This document shows, piece by piece, positions 48,518-60,140 of a stretch of 64,000 nt of DNA (position 1 is the stretch's first letter; the number at the start of each line of letters is the position of its first letter). Under the pieces are notes generated by a model that ran no database searches, was not told where the DNA came from, and was given only the letters and a program-made list of their open reading frames with translations. Made by a program: the position numbers and the translations under genes. The DNA comes from Mimachlamys varia (Eukaryota > Mollusca > Bivalvia > Pectinida > Pectinidae). The DNA is taken from the NCBI GenBank assembly GCA_947623455.1, contig OX392532.1:47247058-47311057 (forward strand), in the 5' to 3' direction.

Positions 48518-48750
48518 TTCGTTGTTTGGATAGCACATTTACCTTCCTACAAGACGGCCGGGGTTCGATTCCCGACCGGACGTGAACAGGTATGGGGTCA
48601 CCTCACTGAACAAGTAGGTTTCCCGGGTACTCCGGTTTCCTCCAACAATACGACCACTCGCGCGCTTACATCCTTACCAACAAGAGTGATTGATATAAGG
48701 TGGATAATTTGTTTCATAATTGTTGTAAAATAAAATAAAGTTTATGCATG
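48518..48750 (+). mobile_element. tRNA-derived SINE, older copy
   Basis: Same family as 44896-45161. B box GGTTCGATTCC, central GGGTACTCCGGTTTCCTCC and tail AAAATAAAGTTT are present; the A-box half is eroded. No clear target duplication. Confidence 0.8.
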
Positions 48751-49472
48751 GACTTTTCGAAAATAGCGCTCTTAAAGAGCATCCTGCCAGTTTCGCTAAT
48801 TCAGAGGTGTTACACCTCATACTTTACAAAATGTCATCACATTGGCAAGTCGAGGTCGACCTCTCCTTACTAGCTTCCTAAAGTGCACGATTTTTTTTTT
48901 TTCTTCATTTTAAAGCAGCCGCCGCTTTCTACAGCATTTATTCGCAACATTTTGAGCCCTTCTTCATTCGCTCCGAGAAGTAAAACGTACAATTAATTTT
49001 TAAGATAACATAAATCTGGATGAAAATCTGCGATGATTTCTTCTTTTAAAAGATAAATATACATCTAAAAATGTCGTTGAAAAAAAAGTAAAATAAAACT
49101 CCGGTTTTCTTAAAATAGAGTTTTGTCCTGCCATTACAAGGGCGGATCGACGGAGAACTTGTCACTAGACAAGCATGCTACTGTAGTGTCAGCATCGCCT
49201 AATAAATCCACAGAGACACGCCATTATGTAATCAGGTTTGTTTACAACATATTTTTTTTTGTAAACAATCTGTTTAATCATAACACCCAAGTATTTATGT
49301 AATTAGTTCATCCTTGAGTGAAAACGACACCGCGAGTAGGACACCGTGTACGGGTGTATGTTCTCCCCGGTTTTCTGTCACCTGCACGATCGTGTTGCGT
49401 TATATTTTACTCTGTTACTCATTAGTGAACCCTCGGGTGACGGGGATGATCCAGGTAACACACGAAACCATG
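48751..49472. other. Unique flank upstream of the candidate gene start
   Basis: No repeats of note. It contains a small palindrome GAGGTCGACCTC near 48853 and lies directly upstream of the TATA-like motif. Confidence 0.35.
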
Positions 49473-49480
49473 TATATAAG
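49473..49480 (+). promoter_or_regulatory. TATA-box candidate
   Basis: TATATAAG, 98 bp before an ATG that opens a 35-codon frame ending at a splice donor. Transcription would start around 49503-49510. Confidence 0.4.
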
Positions 49481-49570
49481 GCGGAAAGCGGACACCATAC
49501 CGGGTGGAGTCGCTGTGTGTGTCATTAATACCTCGTTAACGACATTCCAGAATATTTAGAAATTATAAAC

Positions 49571-49675
49571 ATGCCGAATGATCGAGTGTCAGCGTGTAAT
49601 TATCACCAACATGTAAATGGTGACATGTTCTCGGGGGAATTAAAAGTAGCCACCGTGCTATCAAGTGACGATATG
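49571..49675 (+). CDS. Candidate first coding exon of an unidentified gene
   Basis: ATG at 49571 opens 35 codons (starting MPNDRVSACNYHQHVNGDM) that end exactly at GATATG|GTATGT, a good donor, with phase 0. A TATA-like box lies 98 bp upstream. I do not recognise the protein. No matching downstream exon was found before the window ends, so the first intron would be at least 14 kb and include the 22-bp array and the LINE. If the exon were not spliced the frame would run on to 49807. Could be chance. Confidence 0.35.
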
Positions 49676-50097
49676 GTATGTCATTTACCCTCAGACCTAT
49701 CTGCACTTAAAGTAGCTTTACACTTTGTCCACGTGTATTGTTTCTTCAACAATAAAGAAAATAAATCAAACAAAAATAACATTAACGTCAAATTAAAAGT
49801 TAAATGAATATGTCAAATTCAATGTTTTCATTTTCTTTTCTTATTGACTGAAATTTAAAGTACAGTTGATTTATATTTATAAATATGAAAAAACCTTACA
49901 GAATTAAAGCGACTTTTATATAACTGAAATATCAGCTATGGTTACTAATAATGTAAGACATCAATGGCCGACTCTCCTGAAAGATACAGTCATAAGTATA
50001 CACATCATACAAACTGGAGGTTGACATTTCACGTTCCGAGTCAATATAAGTACAAAAAACAGAATACCGAATCGTCAACAAAACCATAATCCGAACA

Positions 50098-50160
50098 CAA
50101 AAAATCGATTAAACTAGGGGCAAAAATGAAAAAAAGGAAAGATTTACATGGAGATCATTG
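50098..50160 (+). repeat. Dispersed repeat block, partial copy 2
   Basis: AATCGATTAAACTAG, GGCAAAAATGAAAAAAAGGA and ACATGGAGA, matching the start of the block at 47961. Confidence 0.6.
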
Positions 50161-50172
50161 TAAAAGTACTTC

Positions 50173-50325
50173 AGCATTGATGACAATTTTTTTAGTTTCA
50201 TTGGAGTATGGAAAAAAAAATGTTTGCAAACTGTATGAATCTGCGTAGCGGATTCTTACAAAAGTTTGCAAGCAGATTTTTTTTTCATAATCCTATGAAA
50301 TTAAAAAATAATTGACATCAACGCT
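50173..50325. mobile_element. Long near-palindromic fold-back
   Basis: Arms of about 60 bp (AGCATTGATGACAATT ... TTTGCAAACT and AGTTTGCAA ... AATTGACATCAACGCT) are separated by about 30 bp that contain their own inverted pair GAATC/GGATTC. A second hairpin at about 50473-50506 (GATTTTCTTTTCAT/ATGAAAAGAAAATC) and a palindromic TGACGTCA at about 50441 follow. Likely a MITE-type insertion. Confidence 0.72.
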
Positions 50326-50554
50326 TATAATTAATTTTTGAAACTTGTTTTTCAAACTTAAAACATGTTATGTACAATTTGACTGATCTAACAACGGATT
50401 CTTTTTCACAAATCAATACGCAACGTCAATCGCTGCATTGTGACGTCACATTTTCCGCGCCATTTTCGGATTTTCTTTTCATAGAGGTATGAAAAGAAAA
50501 TCTCAACCAATCAGAAAGCCGCATTCTGCATACAATCAATGGGAAATTAATTAT

Positions 50555-50895
50555 AAGAGAATAAGACCAGGTGTTCCGGAAGAGGTAAAGTGTCTTTTGC
50601 TTCATCGACGACACCCGCCATGTAAATCTTGGTCACATCCCAGTAAGCATTAATCCTCAGAATGAGAACCGAGTCATCATTGTCATCACAACAAGTAAAC
50701 ACACTAACAAGCAAACTCAAAAACGTCCACCTTCATATCACACAAATATACAGAATATCGATTAAACTAGGGGCAAAAATGAAAAAAAGGAAAGATTTAC
50801 ATGGAGACCCTTGTTAATGTACAAGAGAATAAGACCAGGTGTTCCGGAAGAGTTTAAGTGTCTTCTGCTTCATCGACGACACCCGCCATATAAAC
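50555..50895 (+). repeat. Dispersed repeat blocks, copies 3 and 4
   Basis: GAGAATAAGACCAGGTGTTC plus TTCATCGACGACACCCGCCA appear at about 50558-50622 and again at about 50825-50890. The second copy is preceded by the full CGATTAAACTAG/ACATGGAGAC block. Confidence 0.7.
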
Positions 50896-51029
50896 TAGTG
50901 CATTAATCGTAACTATTCTCCAGGTATTCAGTTATATAGCCAAAGTCACATGGTCTCTCCGAGGATAAAGTTCGTGACCTTATTCTATCCTCCGTTTTTT
51001 ATGGTGGACAATCTCAAGTATACCATTGT

Positions 51030-51400
51030 ACATGATAGGTGATCACCTTGAATATGACACCAATTGCGTGTTATTAGATCATTTTCATTTGATATGAAGA
51101 TTTCCCCTGGCACTAGTTATGCATTGAGTGATACAAAAAATAATATGGCTAAATATTATCAAGTACAAGGTGCATCATTCTCAAATTTCTTATGAATGAT
51201 CCCCTTTTGTCTCTGGTCTAAAAACAATATGGCGGACAGACAGCCATCTCGGATTTTGACTATGAAAGTTGGTTATGTCTTTTATTTTAGAAATGCATAA
51301 TGGATTTTTCTCAAATTTCATGTGTAGGTACTTCTTGGCCATTAGATGAGAGGGGGTGAGATTGGAGATGGATACTATTGTTGTCTTCTTTGTTTGGATT
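51030..51400 (+). repeat. Diverged monomers related to 32290-32800
   Basis: Phrases such as AACAATATGGCGGACAGACA, CCCCTGGCACTAGTTATGCA and TCTCAAATTTC place this in the same decayed family. Confidence 0.5.
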
Positions 51401-52374
51401 CGTTGTTTTTACAGTTAACGTTTAACCTGCTTTATTCCCGAGGTCCATGTTTGCCTAAACTTACGGTTGAGAAAAATACGAAATATTTAAATCCGTATTG
51501 TGTTTTAAAGTAATAAACTCTTCAATTGAAGATACTTCAATTTAACATTTGCAGAATGTTTAAAATCTGTTTACATCATGCAAGAACATATTTGATTATG
51601 ATGATGTAGTAAAGATCATTTGATAGTTTTAACTGTAAGAGACAGATATGCCACATATTCGCGTGGAAGACGATAATGTGGTTACTTGTCGGTGGTTTTA
51701 ACCAGTCCTGGATGAGAATTCATACAGACTGCTCCGTGTCCGTGAGCCTGGTTCAGACTCCGCATCCCTGAGAGTTCAGCAATCATTGATCCGAGTCGTG
51801 TTATCTGGTTGTTAATTAGTTTATCACGTGATTTACGATGTGTCTGTGGTTTCGCCAGTCAGCCAGAACTGCAGGTAGCTGGAAAAAGGAAGACCTTACC
51901 TTTCATGTCTTAAACAGGTTCTTGTATATTTTTTCATTCGTCCTCCCCGAAGTGAAGTCTGTATATAAATCAAAGGCCTTTTAAACAGACATACACCCTT
52001 CAAATTAAACACTTTATAACCATGGATGTTTTATCTGGAAAGTGCCGATTTAAAAATCTAATGAAAAGTCTTTTTATTCACCAGACATGCATAAAAGACA
52101 AAGAAATTTGATTTACTGCAATTAAACTCTAACCTGCTATGGCTGCACCTTCTGTCAATTGGAAAGCTTGTTGTTTAAAACAAGATGAAATATGTCGCAC
52201 ATCTGGTTCTTAAAGAAACGCTTGGATAAAGTTACTAGTAAGACTTTTGTTTCAAAATATACGAACGTCTATGTAAAAAATGAAACAAAATAAATTCATC
52301 ACTTTTTCCTTTTTTATTATATTAATAAATCTATTTAGGTTTTTGAAATAAAATAATTTTGAAAAACAGTTCTA
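51401..52374. other. Unique sequence before the 22-bp array
   Basis: No exon, RNA gene or element could be supported. Confidence 0.35.
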
Positions 52375-55300
52375 TATCAGTAGTAAGATAGTTTTATGTC
52401 AGTAGTAAAATGGTTATGTCAGTAGTAAGATTGTTTTATGTCAGCAGTAAGATTGTTTTATGTCAGTAGTAAGATTGTTTTTTTGTCAGTAGTAAGATTG
52501 TTTTATATCGGTAGTAAGATAGTTTTATGTCAGTAGTAAGATTGTTATGTCAGTAGTAAGATTGTTTTGTCAGTAGTAAGATTGTTATGCCAGTAGTAAG
52601 ATTGTTTTACGTCTGTAGTAAGATAGTTTTATGCCAGTAGTAAGATTGTTTTATGTCAGTAGTAAGATTGTTTTATGTCAGCAGTTAGATTGTTTTATAT
52701 CAGTAGTAAGCTTGTTTTATGTCAGCAGTAAGATAGTTTTATGTCAGTAGTTAAATTGTTTTATGTCTGTAGTAAGATGGTTATGTCAGTAGTAAGATGG
52801 TTATGTTAGTAGTAAAATGGTTATGTTAGTAGTAAGATAGTTCTATGTCTGTAGTAAGATGGTTTTATGTCAGTAGTAAGATTGTTTTATGTCATTAGTA
52901 AGATTGTTTTATATCAGTAGTAAGAAAGTTTTATATCAGTAGTAAGATGGTTATGTTAGTAGTAAAATGGTTATGTTAGTAGTAAGATTGTTTTATGTCT
53001 ATAGTAAGATTGTTTTATGTCTGTAGTAAGATTGTTTTATGTCTGTAGTAAGGTTGTTTTATGTCTGTAGTAAGGTTGTTTTATGTCTGTAGTAAGATTG
53101 TTTTATGTCTGTAGTAAGATTGTTTTATGTCTGTAGTAAGATTGTTTTATGTCAGTAGTAAGATTGTTTTATGTCAGTAGTAAGATTGTTTTATGTCAGT
53201 AGTAATATTGTTTTATGCCAGCAGTAAGATTGTTTTATATCAGTAGTAAGAAAGTTTTATATCAGTAGTAAGATTGTTTTATGTCGGTAGTAAGATTGTT
53301 TTATGTCAGTAGTAAGGTTGTTTTATGTCTGTAGTAAGATAGTTCTATGTCTGTAGTAAGATTGTTTTATGTCTGTAGTAAGATTGTTTTATGTCAGCAG
53401 TAAGATAGTTTTATGTCAGTAGTAAGATGGTTTTATGTCTGTAGTAAGATTGTTTTATGTCTGTAGTAAGATAGTTTTATGTCTGTAGTAAGATTGTTTT
53501 ATATCAGTAGTAAGATTGTTTTATGTCTGTAGTAAGATTGTTTTATGTCTGTAGTAAGATTGTTTTATGCCAGCAGTAAGATTGTTTTATATCAGTAGTA
53601 AGATTGTTTTATGTCTGTAGTAAGATTATTTTATGTCAGTAGTAAGATTGTTTTATGTCAGTAGTAAGATTGTTCTATGTCAGTAGTAAGATTGTTTTAT
53701 GTAAGTAGTAAGATTGTTTTATGTCAGCAGTAAGATAGTTTTATGTCAGTAGTAAGATTGTTATGTCAGTAGTAAGATTGTTATGTCAGTAGTAAGATTG
53801 TTATGCCAGTAGTAAGATTGTTTTATGTCTGTAATAAGATAGTTTTATGTCATTAGTAAGATTGTTTTATGCCAGCAGTTAGATTGTTTTATATCAGTAG
53901 TAAGCTTGTTTTATGTCTGTAGTAAGATTGTTTTATATCAGTAGTAAGCTTGTTTTATGTCTGTAGTAAGATAGTTTTATGTCAGTAGTTAAATTGTTTT
54001 ATGTCTGTAGTAAGATGGTTATGTCAGTATTAAGATGGTTATGTCAGTAGTAAGATGGTTATGTTAGTAGTAAAATGGTTATGTTAGTAGTAAGATAGTT
54101 CTATGTCTGTAGTAAGATGGTTTTATGTCAGTAGTAAGATTGTTTTATGTCAGTAGTAAGATTGTTTTATGCCAGCAGTAAGATTGTTTTATATCAGTAG
54201 TAAGATTGTTTTATGTCTGTAGTAAGGTTGTTTTATGTCTGTAGTAAGGTTGTTTTATGTCTGTAGTAAGATTGTTTTATGTCAGTAGTAAAATTGTTTT
54301 ATGTCAGTAGTAAGATTGTTTTATGCCAGCAGTAAGATTGTTTTATATCAGTAGTAAGAAAGTTTTATATCAGTAGTAAGATTGTTTTATGTCGGTAGTA
54401 AGATTGTTTTATGTCTGTTGTAAGGTTGTTTTATGTCTGTAGTAAGATTGTTTTATGTCGGTAGTAAGATAGTTTTTTGTCTGTAGTAAGAAAGTTTTAT
54501 GTCAGCAGTAAGATAGTTTTATGTCGGTAGTAAGATTGTTTTATGTCTGTAGTAAGATTGTTTTATGTCGGTAGTAAGATTGTTTTATGTCGGTAGTAAG
54601 ATTGTTTTTTGTCTGTAGTAAGATTGTTTTTTGTCTGTAGTAAGAAAGTTTTATGTCAGCAGTAAGATAGTTTTATGTTGGTAGTAAGATTGTTTTATGT
54701 CGGTAGTAAGATTGTTTTTTGTCTGTAGTAAGAAAGTTTTATGTCAGCAGTAAGATAGTTTTATGTCGGTAGTAAGATTGTTTTATGTCAGTAGTAAGAT
54801 TGTTTTATGTCAGTAGTAAGATCGTTTATGCCAGCAGTAAGATTGTTTTATGTCGGTAGTAAGATTATTTAATGTCGGTAGTAAGATTGTTTTATGTCAG
54901 TAGTAAGATTGTTTTATGTCTGTAGTAAGATTGTTTTATGTCTGTAGTAAGATTGTTTTATGCCAGCAGTAAGATTGTTTTATATCAGTAGTAAGATTGT
55001 TTTATGTCTGTAGTAAGGTTGTTTTATGTCTGTAGTAAGGTTGTTTTATGTCTGCAGTAAGATTGTTTTATGTCTGCAGTAAGATTGTTTTATGTCTGCA
55101 GTAAGATTGTTTTATGTCAGTAGTAAGATTGTTTTATGTCAGTAGTAAGATTGTTTATGTCAGTAGTAAGATTGTTTTATGTCTGCAGTAAGATTGTTTT
55201 ATGTCTGTAGTAAGATTGTTTTATGCCAGCAGTAAGATTGTTTTATATCAGTAGTAAGATTGTTTTATGTCTGTAGTAAGGTTGTTTTATGTCTGTAGTA

Positions 55301-58300
55301 AGGTTGTTTTATGTCTGTAGTAAGATTGGTTTATGTCAGTAGTAAAATTGTTTTATGTTAGTAGTAAGATTGTTTTATGCCAGCAGTAAGATTGTTTTAT
55401 ATCAGTAGTAAGAAAGTTTTATATCAGCAGTAAGATTGTTTTATGTCGGTAGTAAAATTGTTTTATGTCTGTAGTAAGGTTGTTTTATGTCTGTAGTAAG
55501 ATTGTTTTATGTCGGTAGTAAGATAGTTTTTTGTCTGTAGTAAGAAAGTTTTATGTCAGCAGTAAGATAGTTTTATGTCGGTAGTAAGATTGTTTTATGT
55601 CTGTAGTAAGATTGTTTTTTGTCTGTAGTAAGATTGTTTTTTGTCTGTAGTAAGAAAGTTTTATGTCAGCAGTAAGATAGTTTTATGTCGGTAGTAAGAT
55701 TGTTTTATGTCGGTAGTAAGATTGTTTTTTGTCTGTAGTAAGAAAGTTTTATGTCAGCAGTAAGATAGTTTTATGTCGGTAGTAAGATTGTTTTATGTCA
55801 GTAGTAAGATTATTTAATGTCGGTAGTAAGATTGTTTTATGTCAGTAGTAAGATCGTTTATGCCAGCAGTAAGATTGTTTTATGTCGGTAGTAAGATTAT
55901 TTAATGTCGGTAGTAAGATTGTTTTTTGTCAGTAGTAAGATTGTTTTATGTCTGTAGTAAGATTGTTTTATGTCTGTAGTAAGATTGTTTTATGCCAGCA
56001 TAAGATTGTTTTATGTCGGTAGAAAGATTATTTAATGTCGGTAGTAAGATTGTTTTATGTCAGTAGTAAGATTGTTTTATGTCAGAAGTAAGATTGTTTT
56101 ATGTCTGTAGTAAGATTGTTTTATGTCTGTAGTAAGATTGTTTTATGTCAGTAGTAAGATAGTTTTATGTCAGTAGTAAGATAGTTTTATGTCAGAAATA
56201 ATATGTTTTATGTCAGTAGTAAGATTGTTTTATGTCTGTAGTAAGATTGTTCTATGTCTGTAGTAAGATTGTTTTATGTCGGTAGTAATATTGTTTTATG
56301 TCAGCAGTAAGATTGTTTTATGTCAGTAGTAAGATTGTTTTATGTCAGCAGTAAGATTGTTTTATGTCAGTAGTAAGATTGTTTTATGTCGGTAGTAAGA
56401 TTGTTTTATGTCAGTAGTAAGATTGTTCTATGTCGGTAGTAAGATTGTTTTATGTCAGTAGTAAGATTGTTCTATGTCGGTAGTAAGATTGTTTTATGTC
56501 AGTAGTAAGATTGTTTTATGTCTGTAGTAAGATTGTTTTATGTCAGCAGTAAGATTGTTTTATGTCGGTAGTAAGATTGTTTTATATCAGTAGTAAGCTT
56601 GTTTTATGTCTGTAGTAAGATAGTTTTATGTCAGTAGTTAAATTGTTTTATGTCAGTAGTAAGATGGTTATGTTAGTAGTAAAATGGTTATGTTAGTAGT
56701 AAGATAGTTCTATGTCTGTAGTAAGATGGTTTTATGTCAGTAGTAAGATTGTTTTATGTCAGTAGTATGATTGTTTTATGTCTGTAGTAAGATTGTTTTA
56801 TGTCAGTAGTAAGATTGTTTTATGTCAGTAGTAAGATTGTTTTATGCCAGCAGTAAGATTGTTTTATGTCAGTAGTAAGGTTGTTTTATGTCAGTAGTAA
56901 GATTGTTTTATGTCTATAGTAAGATTGTTTTATGCCAGCAGTAAGATTGTTTTATGTCAGTAGTAAGGTTGTTTTATGTCAGTAGTAAGATTGTTTTATG
57001 TCTATAGTAAGATTGTTGTATGTCAGTAGTAAGATTGTTTTATGTCAGTAGTAAGATAGTTTTATATCAGTAGTAAGATGGTTTTATGTCTGTAGTAAGA
57101 TGGTTTTATGTCAGTAGTAAGATTGTTTTATGTCTGTAGTAAGATTGTTTTATGTCGGTAGTATGATTGTTTTATGTCGGTAGTATGATTGTTTTATGTC
57201 AGTAGTAAGATTGTTTTATGTCTGTAGTAAGGTTGTTTTATATCTGTAGTAAAATTGTTTTATGTCAGTAGTAAGATTGTTTTATGTTTGTAGTAAGGTT
57301 GTTTTATGTCAGTAGTAAAATTGTTTTATGTCAGTAGTAAGATTGTTTTATGCCAGCAGTAAGATTGTTTTATATCAGTAGTAAGAAAGTTTTATATCTG
57401 TAGTAAGATTGTTTTATGTCGGTAGTATGATTGTTTTATGTCGGTAGTATGATTGTTTTATGTCAGTAGTAAGATTGTTTTATGTCTGTAGTAAGGTTGT
57501 TTTATGTCTGTAGTAAAATTGTTTTATGTCAGTAGTAAGATTGTTCTATGTCGGTAGTAAGATTGTTTTATGTCAGTAGTAAGATTGTTTTATTACTGTA
57601 GTAAGATTGTTTTATGTCAGCAGTAAGATTGTTTTATGTCGGTAGTAAGATTGTTTTATGTCGGTAGTAAGATTGTTTTATGTCAGTAGTAAGATTGTTC
57701 TATGTCGGTAGTAAGATTGTTTTATGTCAGTAGTAAGATTGTTCTATGTCGGTAGTAAAATTGTTTTATGTCAGTAGTAAGATTGTTTTATTACTGTAGT
57801 AAGATTGTTTTATGTCAGCAGTAAGATTGTTTTATGTCGGTAGTAAGATTGTTTTATGTCAGTAGTAAGATTGTTTTATGTCAGTAGTAAGGTTGTTTTA
57901 TGTCCGTAGTAAGATTGTTTTATGTCAGCAGGGAGATTGTTTTATGTCAGTAGTAAAATTGTTATGTCAGTAGTAAGATTGTTATGTCAGCAGTAAGATT
58001 GTTATGTCAGTAGTAAGATTGTTATGTCAGTAGTAAGATTGTTTTATGTCTGTAGTAAATTGTTATGTCAATAGTTAGTTAGTTTTATGTCAGTAGTAAG
58101 ATTGTTCTATGTCAGCAGTAAGATTGTTTTATGTCAGAAGTAAGATTGTTTTCTGTCAGCAGTAAGATTGTTTTATGTCAGCAGTAATATTGTTTTATGT
58201 CAGCAGTAAGATTGTTTTATGTCAGTAGTAAGATTGTTTTATGTCTGTAGTAAGATTGTTTTATGTCGGTAGTAAGATTGTTTTATGTCTGTAGTAAATT

Positions 58301-59115
58301 GTTATGTCAATAGTTAGTTAGTTTTATGTCAGTAGTAAGATCGTATTATGTCAGTAGTAAGATTGTTCTATGTCAGTAGTAAGATAGTTTTATGTCAGTA
58401 ATAAGATGGTTATGTCAGTAGTAAGATTGTTCTATGTCAGTAGTAAGATAGTTTTATGTTAGTAGTAAGATGGTTATGTCTGTAGTAAGATTGTTTTATG
58501 TCTGTAGTAAGATTGTTTTATGTCAGTAGTAAGATTGTTTTATGTCAGTAGTAAGATGGTTTTATGTCAGTAGTAAGATTGTTTTATGTCAGTAGTAAGA
58601 TCGTTTTATGTCAGCAGTAAGATTGTTATGTCAATAGAAAGATTGTGATGTCAGTAGTAAGATTGTTTTATGTCTGTAGTAAGATTGTTTTATGTCAGTA
58701 GTAAGATTGTTCTATGTCAGTAGTAAGATTGTTCTATGTCAGTAGTAATATGGTTATGTCAGTAGTAAGATAGTTTTATGTCAGTAGTAAGATTGTTCTA
58801 TGTCAGTAGTAAGATTGTTCTATGTCAGTAGTAAGATGGTTTTATGCCAGTAGTAAGATGTTATGTCAGTAGTAAGATGGTGTTATGTCAGTAGTAAGAT
58901 AGTTTTATGTCTGTAGTAAGATTGTTTTATGTCTGTAGTAAGATTGTTTTATGTCAGTAGTAAGATTGTTTTATGTCAGTAGTAAGATTGTTTTATGTCA
59001 GTAGTAAGATAGTTTAATGTTAGTAGTAAGATAGTTTTATGTCAGTAGTAAGAGTGTTTTATGTCAGTAGTAAGAGTGTTTTATGTCGGTAGTAAGATAG
59101 TTATATGTCTGTAGT
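52375..59115 (+). repeat. 22-bp minisatellite, about 300 copies
   Basis: Head-to-tail copies of AGTAAGATTGTTTTATGTCA followed by GT, over 6.7 kb. Length variants of 17-19 bp lack TTTT(A) in blocks, and subtypes are ATGTCTGTAG, ATGTCGGTAG, ATGTCAGCAG and ATATCAGTAG. Long segments repeat (for example around 54.4-54.8 and 55.5-55.8 kb), showing multi-unit duplications. There is no reading frame. Each plus-strand unit contains TAGTAAGAT, close to the U1-binding 5' splice-site pattern. Confidence 0.96.
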
Positions 59116-59214
59116 TAGTGTATTGCATTGTTATTACAGTTTCATATATATCGTATTTGTAGGTCTATAAGAAAATAAATATAAATGGATGGAAACACAG
59201 ATTGTCAGTGTTTG

Positions 59215-59500
59215 ATTTAACTGAGAAACCAGTGTTATATACAAATGATGGGATTGACCCCGCAATACCCCAAGAGGCCTGAGGGGCGGGGCCAAAAGTG
59301 GGTCAATTTGGCAATCAATATTAACGACTTCCTCTCTGAAACTAAGCAATGGTTAACATTAATATTTTATTGATAGCTTCCCTAGGTTGTTCGGATTCAA
59401 ATTTATACAATTGATGGGACTGACCACCAGGGGCCTGAGGGACGGGGCAAAAACTAGCAATTCAGCTATATAATTGACCAATTTCAACTATATTTCCTTA
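59215..59500 (+). repeat. Degenerate dispersed repeat related to 43736-44720
   Basis: GGGATTGACCCC, GGGGCGGGGCCAAAA and CTCTCTGAAACTAAGCAATGG phrases in two diverged monomers. Confidence 0.55.
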
Positions 59501-60140
59501 ATATCTTTGAATCAGAAAACTACGCATGGCACAGTACTGTTGGGTCAAATTCCATACATGTGAAAAGTGTGTGAAATTTAATAATAATAATAATAATAAA
59601 ATCTTTTATTTAACCAGGGTTACATATTTAGACAAAGTCTAGTTTACAATATGGCCCTGCAGCAAATGTAAATACAAACATGGCATAATTTAAGATAGCA
59701 ATATCACAATTAAGTAAATGTAGTAACCATCACAGTCAATGGAAATCCTATAGAATAAGTAATTTAATAATGAACGCTTGCATATCACACAAACATTACT
59801 CAATGGTATGATTAAACACTATCATAGTTGGATATATACATACAATGCTAATATAGCACAGGGTAAAAATTGACAGGATATACACTAATATAGTGTGTAT
59901 TAAAAAAGACAATGAAGTCAGTAGCGTAAAAATAATTTAGAAAAAAAAAATTGAAAAAATTGAAAAATACAAAAATGATAGAAAAATAGTTATATAATCT
60001 TTTAAAATATCAATATAAGGGAAATAATCACAGATTTAACCATATACTACATATTCATCCAATATATCCAAAAACATAAAAGAAAGGTTTAGAAATTAAA
60101 ACATCAGACTTGTTGTTATAAAAAACACGGCAGTAAATAA

